Shown one piece after another: positions 23,501 through 35,796 of a DNA stretch of 64,000 nucleotides; position 1 is the stretch's first letter; each line of letters begins with the position of its first letter. The notes beneath the pieces were generated by a model, which made no database searches, was not told the origin of the DNA, and worked only from the letters and a program-made list of their open reading frames with translations. Source of the DNA: Desmodesmus armatus. Taxonomy: Eukaryota > Chlorophyta > Chlorophyceae > Sphaeropleales > Scenedesmaceae. A program made the translations under genes and the position numbers. The stretch spans positions 434,001 to 498,000 of the forward strand of contig VIIQ02000593.1 in NCBI GenBank assembly GCA_007449985.2, in the 5' to 3' direction.

Positions 23501-26500
23501 GCCTATTTGTGCTGATCATGATGCTGGTGGGAGTAGTGCTCATCCCTGTGAGAGCAGGCCAACTATACAGCAGGCTGTCCGAAAGGTGGGCGGCTGCATG
23601 ACCGATGGTGGTGCCACAGTCAACAACCTTGCTTCAGACAACCCCAACTCAGACACTATTTGGGTGGGGTTGTCAAGTGTGTCCCTGGGGATCATAGCAT
23701 CAATGTGTTGCTCAAGACGTCAGCATGCCACGCTACCTGACTACCACAGAGCACGTCTTGTGTCTGCTACAAGCTTTGTGCATGTGTGCCTGCAGGCTGT
23801 CGGTTGCCGGCCACAAGCCTGGTGATGCTCCCGGGTGTGCTGGTACCTTTGTGGTGCTGTCGGGTCGGCTGAGTGATGTGCGGGGCTTCAATGACTTCCT
23901 GCAGGACTTCCTGGTGCAGGTGGGTGTGAGAGAGGGGATAGCAAGTGTGCGAGTGCGTGAGGGAGCAAGCGAGTAGGTGGGTGGGTGGGTGGGTGGGTGC
24001 GTACGCATGTGTTGACTTTTCTTTTGAGTCCAATCTCAAACCAGGGGCTGCTGGGGTGGCCAGTATGGTTGAGATGACGTTCTGCTGCCTGGTCATTGAA
24101 CCTGACATCGCGCTCTGCATGGGGAGTGGGCGGCCGCTAGTGGTTGAAAAGTATGTGGTAGGGGGCAACTGGCTGCTGCTGCGTTGCATTCAGTCCAGCA
24201 AAGGTGGATACACACCAGTTTCTGCGGCTTCTTCACAACATGAAGCACTGTCAACCCCTTGCAGGGCCCTATTACCGCGTCACCCCTTGCCACTAGCAGC
24301 ACTGCAACAGTCATGTCCCTTCGTGTGATGTCACGCACCCCTTCAGGTGCGACACCTGTCAGCATGGAGTCCAGTCCCTGCCAAGCGGCGGCAGGGGCTG
24401 CAGCTGGTGTGTCTCTGCAACAAACCGTCTGTTGAGTTCCTGGCCCTACAAGAGCTTCACGAGTCACACCTGACACTGGTGGAGGGCAGCGCCTTCAGTG
24501 AACGGGACCTGCTGCACAGGGCAGGCCTGCCTGCAAGCCTGGGGGCAATGGTGCTCGCTGACAGGTGCGCAAGAAAACGCAGCCACTGCTGCTGTGGGTC
24601 AAGCCACGAGCCGGGATCATGTGCTTTTGCTAAGGCAAAACATTTGGCTTCAGCCCGGGTTGTGCATGCTATCTCTTGCTCAGCAACTGGCTTGGCAAGT
24701 AGTGGAGACTACAGACAGTCCCTGGTGCTGTGACCTGCGCTTGCGGCTGACAATGACAACTTGCTGCATCGCTTTGCAGGTTCAGCAGCAATGCTACAGC
24801 GGAGGACACAGACGTGCAGTTCCGTGTGTGGGCGATCAAGAGCGCCGTCAAGAGGCTGCCACTGTACGTACAGGTAAGCACAACTAGTTAGTGACAGGGC
24901 ACGTGTGGTGCGGGGATGTCAAGGCGGCATGGCCGTGAGGGCGAGAGCGTATTACATGCAGAACTTGTGCTGGCAGCAATTGTGTGCCATTTTCTAGTTG
25001 TGCAACACCTTGTTTCAAACAAGTTCAAAGTTGTGCATGGGCAGAAGGATTGACACGTCCCTATGGTTGGAGTGGAGTGAACCACCCAGACAGATCTGCC
25101 GTGGGGCTCACAGCATGAGATGTGTTACCGTCATGTGTGATGCACGCCCTTGCTGGCCTGTGCTCCAGGTGCTGCGCCGCTCCTCAGTGGACGTCATCTC
25201 ACCCTTTTTGGACCCCTACCTCGATGTCATCATGTCGGTTGAGGGCACACGCATGCGCCTACTGGCACTCAGCAGCTTGGTCCCTGGGGCATCCACCCTC
25301 ATCGCAAACCTTCTGCGCAGCAGCGGCCCCAACGCAGGCTTTGCAGGAGGGTTGAGAAGCGGCGGCAGCAGCAGCACCCCCAGCAGCCACTTCCCATGGG
25401 CCAGCACCAGCGGCAGTGGTAGTGCCGGCAGCAGCCCAAGCAGCAGTCTAGACAGCCAGGATGAGGGGCCGCTTGGGTTCGGGTGGCAGAAGCTGCAGGC
25501 AGCTGTACGCAGCCTTGATGATGTCATGATTAGTCATGACTTTTTGAACGCCTCCGGCAGCAGCGGCAGCCGACAGGGAGCTCAGCACGGTGCTGGCAGG
25601 CGCAGGGGTGCTGGTGCTGTCGGTGTTGAGATGCTAGCGGGGCGGAGGTGGCTGCGTGAGTATGCAGATGGTGCGCACTGTGAGCTGTTCATTGTGACGG
25701 CTGGGGCCCCACTGGCAGGGCTGCGGTTCACTGACGCTGCACAAGCCGTGTATGAAGCTACTGGAGCGCTGTTGGTGGGGCTGATGCAGGTGTGTCATGT
25801 GAGCTGGGCTGAGGAGGATGCTTCGTGGCTATATGCGGGACCCAGCACAATAGCTACAGTACAAGCCTTTGGATGATTGGGAATGTGGATGCATGCTGAC
25901 AGGCACCAACGCATCTTGCCGCCACAACAGACGCCTCTCAGGATGATCCAACCATGCTTCAACAACGTTGAAGCCGCACACAGTGCCAGAGATCTTGCAC
26001 CGATGTTTGCACCTGCAGGAACCACCATCAAACATTGCACAACACTCGTGCTGAGCCATGTGTGTGCATACATGCTTTGCATGCAGGTCACAAGTCAGCG
26101 CCTGCTGCTCAACCCCTCCAGCCACAGCATCCACCAGGAGCAGCAGCTGGTGGTGCTGGCGCCCACATACCAACTAGCCAAGGCCGCTGCTGCTGGTGCT
26201 GGTGTTGAGGCCGTACTGTACAGCCAGGCACTTGCAGCAGCACAAGCCGAGGCTGTAGCTGCTGCTGAGGCTGTAGTAGCAGCACACATAGCAGAGGAAC
26301 AGCAGCTGCAGCAGGTGACAGCCGCTGCTGCCAACACCCCTCACCACCACCACCAGCAGCAGCAGTGGCAGCAACACCAGGACGGTGTCTCCCAGCTTAC
26401 TCACCCACCTTCTGTGGGGAGTAGGGCTGGTGTGCAGGAGCTGTCAGTTAGTGGCGGCGGGCATGACCCAGGTACCAACACAGTGCAGACAGGCTCTCTG

Positions 26501-29500
26501 AGCAGTATGGATGGCAGTAGGTCTGTAATAGTCAGGGTTCCAGAGAGCCTGGCAAGTGAGCTGTCAGGCAGCAGCAGTACTGCAGGAGCAGTAAACAGCA
26601 GGGGTGGCAGCAGCAGCGGAAGCGGCGGCCAGCAGCGGCAGTGCGCAGAGCAGCAGCCGCAGCTGCACCAGTGGCAGCAGCTCGACCAGCAACAGCAGCA
26701 GCAGCAAGTGGCAGGTGCTGTCTTCTCGCAGGAGGGGCACTATGCAGATGCCTATGCCACGTTCCAGCAGCAGCAGCGGCAAGCCTCCACAGAGGCAGAC
26801 CCTATTGCTGGGGGTGCTGCCACCCCCCTCCCAGCGCTGTATAATGAGGGTCAGCAGGATGAGGAGGAGGATGACTTGGTGCCAGGCTGCCTAGCGCCTT
26901 GGTCAGGTGCCTTCGAATCCGATAGCTTGGACGAAACCGAGCTCTGCACAGACAGTGAGATGCTGGAGGCCGCACTTCTGCAGCGGCAGAAACAGCAGGC
27001 ACATGCTGAGCGGCTGCAGCAGCAGGAGTGGCTTTTGATGAGCAGCTATGACAGCTCTAGTGCATCGAAGCAGCTCGATACGGCTGCAGCTGGCAGGGTG
27101 ATGCCCATGCAGCATCCTCAGGGGCTGGGTGTCCGTGGCGGCAGCAGTAGTTCAGTGGTTGGTGGTAGCAGTAATGCTGGTGCACGCAATGCAGAGGCCG
27201 CTGGGTTGTCACTGTCCGACGCCCCTGTTAGTGTCACTAGCATCACTGCTGCTGCATTGGACAAGCACATGCAGCAGCAGGCGGCGGCAACGATGGTGGA
27301 CTCGGCAGCAATCCACCAGCAGCAACCACAGCACCCCAGTAGTGCTGGCATGCATGGGGCAGATCTGTTGATCCAGCCTAGCGAGCTGCAGGGTCACTTC
27401 ATTCTCACTGGCTGTGCAAGCAGCTTTGTGCAGTTTGCCAGGCAGCTGGCGGCTTCTGCATCGCCTGCAGCAGAGCCCCTCACAGTGGTGCTGCTGCACC
27501 CGGAGCATCCAGGTGAGCTGGCAGTTGAGCTGATTGTGTGGGTATTGCACTTTTTATGAGCTTCTTGTCTGCTGTGCTGGGATCAACAGCGGACAGATGT
27601 TGCGCGTTTTAGGGCAGTTTGTTTTTTTGGTATGGCGGAGAGGCATGCGCCCAGCTTCAACGAAGAAACTGCGGCGATGTGTGTACGTGCATGCAGGTGC
27701 CGCGATGGAGACCCTCCGGCGAATGGGGGTCGTGGCGTACCATGTGGCTGGTCGCTCTTCGGACGCTGCAGCCCTCCTTGCTGCAGGCGCCAAGCGGGCT
27801 CGCTCCCTCGTGTATGTCGGCCCCAGCGAGCGGCCTGTCAACCTTCCGGTGATGGCCGTTTCGGGAGTGTACGGCGACCCCACGTCAACACAAGCCGCAC
27901 CGGATGTCTCTGGCTCAAGCAGGTCGGTATGGTTTTTTCCTCAATGAGTGCGTTTGCTTGGAAGGGGCTGGTGCCGCGAAGGAGCACCTTGTGGTGACAT
28001 GTCATAACCGCCTCACTGCGTCAAATGTTCCTCCTCACACATTCAAGCCACAGCCTGCTTCTCTGTACTCCTCCCTCTGCTTCCTGTTCAATTGTGCCTG
28101 CAGGACTGCCGTGCTGGCCGATGCTGACGCGCTGAGCAGCTGCTACGGTGTGGGCGAGGTCTTCCTGCCTGACAGCCTGTCCACCATAGTGGAGCTAGGC
28201 TTCACATCCTCTATCAGGTTAGTGCACTCACATCCGCCTAGCTCAGTGCCTGCAGCCCTTGACTGGGTGCTAACTAGCCCCTTGACTCACTGATTCCGCC
28301 AGCACCAATCCCTCTGTCAGCAGTCTGCACTGACTGCGGCCTCGTGGCCAAACACCTCTACCGCCAATCGATGGTGTGTGCATTACAATCGGCAGCAACA
28401 CCTGTGCTGCTTTTTGATCAACACACGTCTATTTGCTGAAACATGGTCCATGTAACTGAATGTGGTGGCCAGCAGGATATCACGCTGCTGAAGCAGCACC
28501 TAGGTTTTGACCACCAGGTCAGGTTGCTGCTCAAGTCAAGAAGTGAGGCTTTTGATTCTGCTCCTCTCTGTGCCCTCTTTTAATGCGCATCACACTCCTT
28601 CCATTAGGTTCCTGCAGCCAGGGCTGCTGTTGCATGGCAGGCCCGCCCCCCACAGCAGCGGCAGCGTGGACGAGGCCCCAGGTCTTGACATCCCTGGAGC
28701 TCGCTGGCTCGGCAGCATCATGGGGGCCTGGTCTGAGGGAATGGCAAGGGTGTGGCGCAGGGACGGCAGCATCAGCAGCAGCAGCAGGTCTCCCAGCAGC
28801 AGTATGGACGGCGGCAGCCAGAGTCAAAGACAGCAGCAGCTAGACAGACTGGCGTCACACCCGCTGCAAGACGGCTTCCTGCCAACAGGGTCACCAGCAG
28901 CCACCAGACCGCCCTCACCTTGGGACCAACAGCAGCAGCAGCAGAAGTCGGGGCTGTTGCAGCAGCCGTATCAGCGGCAGAGGCAGCAGCCGAATCAGCG
29001 GCAGCGGCGGCAAGAGCAGCAAGGGCGCCACCGTGAAAAGCATCAACGGTTGCTGTGGCCGTGGCAGCAACAGCAGCAGGGGAGGGGTCAGGGGCACAGC
29101 AAGCTGCCGCGCAGCAGTTGGCGGCATAGGAAGGAGATAGAGGAGGCTGGGCAGTTGGAGGTGGGTGGTGCAATGATACCTCGACATAGACCTCACGTTC
29201 ATGCGGGTTTGCCTCTTCCTATATTTCTCCCAACCTACAGGACGCACCCCGCACGTCTTAGTGGTGGACATTTTGGCTGAAGCCATACTGATCATGGCTT
29301 CCAACAGCATGCAAGGCAACAGGGCATGCTGCAGGCCGCGGTGGTTTGAACCGCCAATTTGCTTTCCGCAATTTGACGCGTTCCCACACAGTACATATCC
29401 TCACGACATTCAAGAATGCTGCCTGTTCTGCTGCTGTCTTGTGTCTGCATCTGTACTGCCTTTTGTCACTGCCAGGGTTTGACTGAGTGGCAGTTGAACA

Positions 29501-30321
29501 GCTACTACGCTGCTGGCCGTGTGATGGTGCCTGCCCTGCTGGATGTGTTCACCTGCCAGGGCTTCTTCAAGAGGCAGGCACTGCTGGACTTCCTCACTGA
29601 GCTGGCAGGTAGGCGCTATGATGCTCATGCTGTCACATCACGTGGCGGCGGAGGGGTCTTTACGGCGTGCGCTCGGCGGTGACCAAGCTTATGCCACTTA
29701 ATCGAGGCTGGCTTGGCAGTTGATGTCGGTTGCTGTCACAACCCAATATCTGACCTGATGTACTGGGGTACATCCCCAATCAGGGATAGGCCCAATGTGC
29801 ACCCTCATGGGCCCTTGGCTTGCTGGCTGATGCCACGATGGGACTTTGTCCCCAAAACTGTACTGTCAACGACCACTACCTGCAACAGGCGTATGCATGT
29901 CAAGAGTTCAACTTTCTTGATGGCTAATGCAACGTGGCTGCACCCTGCCTTGGTCTCCTGTGCCGCACGCTTTGCTGTGCCACCTGATGCTGTGCCGGAT
30001 GCTTTCTTGTCCCACACGCTTTGCTGTGACACGCTGTGCTGTGCCACTCTTCCCCCGTGTCATTCAGGTGATGATGGTCGTCCTGGTGGTGCCATGCTGC
30101 AGCAGCAGCCCGTGCCTGTCCACCTCGTGGGCTGCTGCTACAGCGAGCTGGTGTCACACTTCCTCAACCACCCTGACCCACTGCAGCGCCACATTCCCCT
30201 GGGCCTGCTGCGCAAGAAGTCAGAGAACAGGGCCTGGCGGCTGCCCTATGTGGCCACACACCCTCAGCCCGACTCACTGCTGCAGGCAACCGACCTCGTG
30301 TTCCTCATCAGGCCGCAGTGA
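20540..30321 (+). CDS. SLO/BK-type voltage-gated potassium channel with tandem RCK domains
   Basis: Seventeen exons: 20540-20614, 20695-21068, 21495-21588, 21908-22062, 22376-22437, 23044-23235, 23498-23585, 23796-23919, 24347-24564, 24780-24873, 25169-25789, 26087-27512, 27697-27922, 28104-28217, 28608-29160, 29476-29608, 30068-30321. They keep phase and give about 1600 residues. The membrane part has an S1-like helix (~131-150), S3 (HPLALIDLLSFAP), an S4 with Arg every third position (RWFRVFRALRLLRL, ~228-241), the selectivity filter TVGYGD (~305-310) and S6 (RLFVLIMMLVGVVLIPV). RCK1 follows: FVVLSGRLSDVRGFNDFL, GAMVLADRF, SPFLDPYLDVIMSVEG. RCK2 starts near LQGHFILTGCASSFVQFARQ and ends with LLQATDLVFLIRPQ, matching the BK C-terminus. 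A Gln/Ser-rich linker of ~340 residues separates them. No Asp-rich calcium bowl was seen at the usual RCK2 position. The start (ATG 20540) is tentative; exons 2-17 are firm. Confidence 0.88.
22497..22590. repeat. (CAGC)n-type microsatellite in channel intron 5
   Basis: Imperfect CAGC/CAAC tetranucleotide run within the intron between exons 5 and 6 of the potassium channel gene. Confidence 0.85.
22739..22886. repeat. Loopless 148-bp imperfect inverted repeat in channel intron 5
   Basis: The two 74-bp halves, 22739-22812 and 22813-22886, are reverse complements at about 64 of 74 positions with no gaps. The centre is an exact 16-bp palindrome, GGCTAAGGCCTTAGCC (22805-22820). As RNA it would form one long stem with scattered mismatches, several of them G:U. 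It is either a foldback element or a candidate small-RNA precursor. There is no evidence for coding on either strand. Confidence 0.85.
23975..23999 (+). repeat. (GGGT)n tract, potential G-quadruplex, in channel intron 8
   Basis: Six consecutive GGGT-like units lie about 55 bp downstream of the donor of exon 8, on the sense strand. The spacing suits an intramolecular G-quadruplex in DNA or pre-mRNA. Confidence 0.7.
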
Positions 30322-31377
30322 CGCTGGTGAGGTCACTCTTCCCAAATAAATGCCGTCACACTGATGTTGTGGTCAGCAGCAAGGCTGCTATGGATCGAGG
30401 AGGTATATGTGTGCACTGCGCAGTGCTTGCTGAGCGATGCAGTTTCTATGGGCATGTGCTCAGCCGGGCATGTGTGAAGGGTTCCTGTGGGCAGGCCAAG
30501 ACTTTGTGTGTTGCCTGGTATGTTATGTATTTGTTGCTTGTGCAAGTGGGTGCACCACCTGACGTTTGATGTGTTTGACTACCGTGCATGACTTTGCACA
30601 TCCTTAACCTCGTACCATACCCTGACTTTGGTGAAAGACAAGGCCAGCCAGCACACGCCTGGCTAGCAAAGTTGCTAAGCTGTCACAGAGGTCACCTGAG
30701 GTGTTCTTGACAGTCACCTGCAGGGTATCAGCTCGGTTTGTTTTTGCACCCATATGGCGTCGTGGGTGGCCCGGTGAACTTTGAGCATTGAGCAGCTGGT
30801 TCCACCAGCATGCACGGCACGGACTGTGGCAGATGCTGTACACTCATGCAGCAGCCGCACACCACTGTGACAGCAAGTCAAGCCGTCTGACCATGCCGTT
30901 GTGCATCATCACAATCAGCGCGACATGGTGTGTTGTGCATCGTGGTGTCCACGTTTGTGAGTGCTGCTGGTCGCTGATCTTGTCACGAGGTCCAAGCAAT
31001 CAAGCCCTGGCGTGCTGTCAAGCTGCAGTTCTTACCTCACAGCCATCCCCTTAGGGAGGGGTATGGGGCAGGATAGCGCTGCCATTGCGATGCTGCGAAC
31101 ATGTATGTGTAGGGTTGAGGGCGTACATGTCACGCATACAAATGTGTTGACATATGAGTTGCAACCATCCATGCGTGCACAACACTGGGAAAGGCAGAGT
31201 CCTGGATTGGTGTCGGTTTTGTGGAACATTTGTGTGCGCTGCGTCAATCAAACCAATGTGGTGGCATCTATTGTTGATGTGTCAGCAGCTCTAGGTGGGG
31301 TTGCGCATTCGCACCAGCTGCGCTGGGGCTGGGACAGTGCGCATGCAGGCAGCATGCTGGGCAGCAGGTGCAATAGG

Positions 31378-31411
<34 letters not shown>

Positions 31412-31878
31412 AAGCCAGCGTAGACGTGTTTTGACATACTTTGGACAGGCTCAACAACAAGCAGTCCAGGTCTGTTGATGCACCCTTGCATGTCAGCATC
31501 CGACAGCTTCTCTCTGGTCTTATATGCAGCTGTTGGCTACCAATGATGCGGCGGCAGTGCCACTGCTGCGTCAATAATGGCCGATGAGGCACATGCATGT
31601 TGCAAGTAGTTCCAAATTCTTGACCAAAGGTTGTCCCCAGATCGCGCGCAAATCGCCCCCCCCCCCACACGTCCCAGCCTCCCAAACTGCAACTACTTCA
31701 CCAAAAACGCTGCTGATGCCATCAAATAACCACAACTGGCTGCTTGACTCTCAACCACTGCGGTCAACTGTGGTCAAACATGCCGTCCTTCTTGAACAAC
31801 TCCTGCCTTTCATCTCTATACGTAAAATCCTGTTGGACTACTAATGTCAACGTAATCAATCAAGAAAACGAACCCACA
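30322..31878. other. Intergenic region between the channel and the unknown five-exon gene
   Basis: No supported gene. A pure (AGC)n tract lies at about 31383-31411 and a poly-C run near 31654-31663. The 157-codon frame at 30961-31434 is open mostly because of the AGC repeat and has no family resemblance. Confidence 0.5.
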
Positions 31879-33640
31879 ATGTCCCTTGAAGGAGGTAAGA
31901 AGCCCCTTGTGGGCCTGAAGCTCACCAGCCTGGATGGCAAAGTGGAGCGCGATATCGTCTGTACGCCAACCATCAACGTCTTCAACCTGCACAAGGTGAT
32001 TCAATGGAGCCTGTTTCCATCCAAGGGCGACGACACGGTGGCAGGCACGGTGAGTCAGCAACACTCCGAGACCAAATGTTCGTGCCATGGTTGCATGCAT
32101 GACGTGAACACCAGTTCAAAAACCTGAGTTAGTGCAACTACGGTTGATAATACGCTGGCTTCTAAGCTCACTCTCAACCACGCGCTGCAGCAGTGGACTT
32201 CAGCAGTAGACAAGCATCCCATGCACAATCGTGCTCACAAGGACCTACAGCAAGCAATGAGCCTGCTCAACTGTTACATTGACGCAGCCATTCACCTTCA
32301 AGTACGGCAACAAGGCTATCAAGGGCGTGAAGGCCACCAACCTGTGTCGGGCTGCTGGGAAAAACAAAGATGGCTGTGATGTGGGTACTACCTACACTTA
32401 CCAGGTGCGCTGCAGCTGCAGCAGAATGTCATTGAAACAAACACATTCGGTAGTTGCAGAACGGATGTGGAGGCATCAGGCCAGCTGCTGTTGCTGACTG
32501 CTGACTGCTGTCTGCCAGCGGAGCGGGAAGCGGGGTGTTGACTGCACTGGGCACAGGTAGCCAGTGCTCAAAGGAGGTGTATTCCTGTGTACCAAAGTGT
32601 GCTGATTGCACCAATATAGAAGCTCTCTTCCTGCTAAGTCTGAGTAGTACAGCTGAGGTACACACTACAGGCATGGCGGCCTCGGCAGGCCAAGCTCGGC
32701 TACAAGGTACACCTGAGCTGCTTGTGGCTTGTACTCATGAGTACCCAAGTGGACACAGGTACAGGCCCTACGCTACACCTGGCACTCGCCTGGGGGCACC
32801 TGGTCACGGGTCCCTTTATACCCTGCAGGGTGCACAGCGGTGCACCTCTGCTAACACACTCACTAAGTGTACCCCCCCCCCTCCTCAACAAAGTTACCAC
32901 CCCCTTGGCCAGTGGTTGGTCCGCGCCCGGCGCAACAAGCGGTTTGTTGTCAACAACTTGTGATCGAATCAGTGTTCAGCGGCGCGCACCTGCTGCTGTC
33001 CACTGCCCCATTCAACACCGGTTACTTGCGGCAAGGCAGCGTACGTCCTGGTCATGCTGAAGGCTCTGATGCATGTCAAAAAACGTGCTTCTGTGTGTTC
33101 ACATGTGCTGTCACTTGCAGACCGGCGACAAGTCATTCAAGCTGGTTGTGACAGAAAAGGGCACAGGCGACACACAGTTTTATGTGCCTCGCTGCATCGG
33201 CGGCTTCGGCGGCAACATCAACCTGGATGGCACAAACAAGAAGGTACACCGTGCGCTACACCAACACGGGCTATCTGCACCCTGGTTGCCTTGCATCCGC
33301 CTTTGATCCTGGCTTTCAGGCCAGGGATTGTATACTGTGGCACGGGGATCCTGCCAAGCCACATAGAGTGGTATCCTGTTCATTGCAAGGGCACCTCAAG
33401 ATGCTGTTTGCTCAACTGTCACTTGAGTTGCCACAATATACTCAGCTGAAAGCTTTGCAGATTCAGTGTTATTTACATGTGTGTGTCTGTGTGTGTCTGC
33501 CGCAGCTGCTGGTGCGCCGCTTCACTCGTGCTGGGGGCAGGAAGCAGTACCCGTCAGTGTGGTGTGACATGAGCGTAACAACCGATGAGGACCTCATGGA
33601 TGGCTACCTGGCTGCGATGACAGAGCCCATTGGGCACTGA
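31879..33640 (+). CDS. Five-exon gene of unknown function, about 197 residues
   Basis: Exons 31879-32049, 32288-32384, 32973-33040, 33121-33243 and 33506-33640 join without a stop. The exon 2 donor may instead be at 32404, in which case the third exon must start elsewhere. The protein starts MSLEGGKKPLVGLKLTSLDG and contains FTFKYGNKAIKGVKATNLCR, LLLSTAPFNTGYLRQGS, FKLVVTEKGTGDTQFYVPRC and LMDGYLAAMTEPIGH at the end. It is strand-rich with few Cys, has no signal peptide at the chosen ATG and no membrane segment. I do not recognise the family. Further 5' exons cannot be excluded, since the frame is open upstream of the ATG. Confidence 0.6.
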
Positions 33641-34653
33641 TGGCGACGACTCCTCTGCTGTTTGAGGGGCCGGGTTGGAGACCTGAAGTTTGGAGTGGGG
33701 TTGAGGAGGGGTAGGATGGTGGCAGGAGCAGGAACCAGCAAAAGCCTTGATGTCTTTGGACGCCACCATATGTGGATGGCAGGCTGGTGATGAGTCGTGT
33801 GGTACTGTTGCATGCAGATATAGCGCCTGCTGCAGCTCGTTCTGTGGAAGGGGTGGGGGCATGTTCTTCAAGTAGCAGCCCCCACAGTGCTGTTCTGCAT
33901 GTTGCCAGTTGTGATGGTGAGCGCAAGGCAAAACAGTGCGCAGCTGCGATTGCATGGTCCTTTCGTCAGCGAAGTTGTTTCATGCTTTGACAGGCGTCTG
34001 GTTGTCACTTGCCGGGTGCACAGTTTCAATGGCTTGACTTGCAAGTGCAATTGCACGTGAAAGGGTGCACTGGTTCATGGCTGGTGCACTGTGGTCACGT
34101 GAGACATGCCCAGCCAATCGGCGCGATAAACTGTCGCACGGGTCCAACCTGTTCATTTCTAAAGGGTGTAACATAACTTATTGTCCCAGTGTTTGCGTCC
34201 TCCGTCTACGTAGACGTCAACGACTACGTCATCTCGACACAACGGACGGCACCACTTGGGCAGCCGCGACCAATGCAAATTAGCAACCAACCTTGTTTGG
34301 TTCCTGACAACCAGATGGGAGCAACTTCGGACGGTAAAATCGCAGTCTGTTGGTCACCAGCTGCCACATTGAGCTGATCTGCACACCCCCAAACACAGCC
34401 CCTAACTACCAGAGCGCCACACGGTAGGCATGCCGCTTGCTTGGCAGTGGCCACAGCCCAACGCTCACATGTTGATCTCCTCCATTGAACCCCTGGCTAG
34501 TGGCTCGAGCTGCTGCCAGTGGCCCACCTGCTGCTCATGCATGCCAATGCAAGATGCAATGCGCCTCTACCATGCAGCTATGCTGTACAAGGGTCAACTT
34601 GACTGTGCTGTGCCTGACCCACTGTCATAGCTGCTGTTGTGCTGCTCTTCAGG
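33641..34653. other. Intergenic region upstream of the F-box/LRR gene
   Basis: No assigned gene. A 62-codon plus-strand frame at 34189-34377 (contains SVYVDVNDYVISTQRTAPLG) follows a CCCAG acceptor-like site and has some coding character, but no partner exon was found. A 12-bp perfect palindrome GTCTACGTAGAC lies at 34204-34215. Confidence 0.4.
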
Positions 34654-35172
34654 ATGGCAAGCCTTGCCTCCTCGGAGAAACCGGTAGCTGATGAGTCAGC
34701 ACAGTCCGTGCTGCTGACGGAGCTGCCAGACCCCTGCCTGCTCAGGGTGCTGCAGTGCTGCGCAGCTGACGACCAGCGCACTTTGCTCAGTGCTGCCAGG
34801 GCCCACAGCAGGCTGCACCAGGCATCTGTTGCAGCACTCAGTAGCATCACTCTTCAGAGCTTGAAACAGCAGCAGCAGGCGGACGGTGTGCTGCTGTACC
34901 TCGCCAAGCACGGGCAGTATGTAACCAGCATCGACTTCAGTGCCACTAACAGTGGTTACGATCAGTCACTGGCAGTTGTCCTCCGCCAGCTGCCTGCTAA
35001 GCTGCAGCCCAGCAGCTTGTGTCTCAGCAGATTGCACGTGCAAATGCTGCCCGGCGATGGCTTTCTGGGCGTGCTGGGTGATGCTACGCGGGTAGCAGGC
35101 CTAAAAAAGCTGCGGCTGCACGACTGCTGGGTGCTTGATCATGACAACCACTTTTGTGGGCCCGAAGCCCGC

Positions 35173-35179
35173 AACAAGC
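35173..35179 (+). repeat. Left 7-bp target-site duplication
   Basis: AACAAGC immediately before the left terminal repeat; the same bases follow the right one. Inside the F-box/LRR frame it encodes Asn-Lys plus the first base of the next codon. Confidence 0.85.
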
Positions 35180-35253
35180 CAGCTAAGTCTCATGGTAACC
35201 AGTGCCAGTATAGGGTAGGGTACTATACCCATATATGGGAGGGTTGCGTACCA
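35180..35253 (+). repeat. Left terminal inverted repeat of the KDZ element (74 bp)
   Basis: Begins CAGCTAAGTCTCATGG and is the exact reverse complement of 48274-48347 at all 74 positions. Similarity ends sharply after GCGTACCA. Confidence 0.95.
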
Positions 35254-35796
35254 GTATTGGGTAGGTTCACAGCATAGTCACATACCGTACAAATGAGCTA
35301 GGTTTGACTCAAGATCGGCCACAACGTTGACGATATTTGCATCGGATGCGTCAAGCAGTGCACAAGGCATCCCCCCCACCCCCTGATGGGTGTGCCTGCA
35401 GCTCCGGCCCCACTGCACCCCACCCCCTACAAGAAGAACTACCATCTACAACTACTCAGTTGTGAAGGGTTAGTGCTCTTGTTCCTGCACCAGAGTTCCT
35501 GCACCAGAGTGATGGCAGTCCGGCCACCATATGTGTGCATCGCTGCTGGTCAATGACAGTCTGGCCGTGCAGTGTCAGTGGCACGACTTGTCAGCCTAAA
35601 TTAAATAAAGAAACGCGTGAAAGAGCATTTCAACCAGTCAAGCTTCGGAATGTGCGAGCTGTCTGGCCCTCAAGTCAAACAGCTGTTCAAATGCACTTCG
35701 AAAAGCTATGTGACAAACGTGACTTGTTCCCAAGCCTGCTGGCGCATCCTGTTCTTCATTCTTGGACCTGTTTGTTGGCTCCTATGTTGGGTTATA
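35254..35796. other. Left subterminal non-coding DNA of the KDZ element
   Basis: Between the left TIR and the accessory gene. The frame used by the accessory gene is open upstream to 35617 and includes an earlier ATG at 35650, but its codon use differs (more CAA, AAA, TGT) and would add a hydrophobic stretch (WRILFFILGPVCWLLCWVI). I treat it as untranslated, with low certainty. Confidence 0.4.

Noticed and set aside
35650..35796. Upstream ATG (35650) extending the accessory protein by 49 residues with a hydrophobic helix.
   Set aside because: Codon use changes upstream of 35797 and a membrane helix fits poorly with the DNA-binding-like remainder; not excluded outright.
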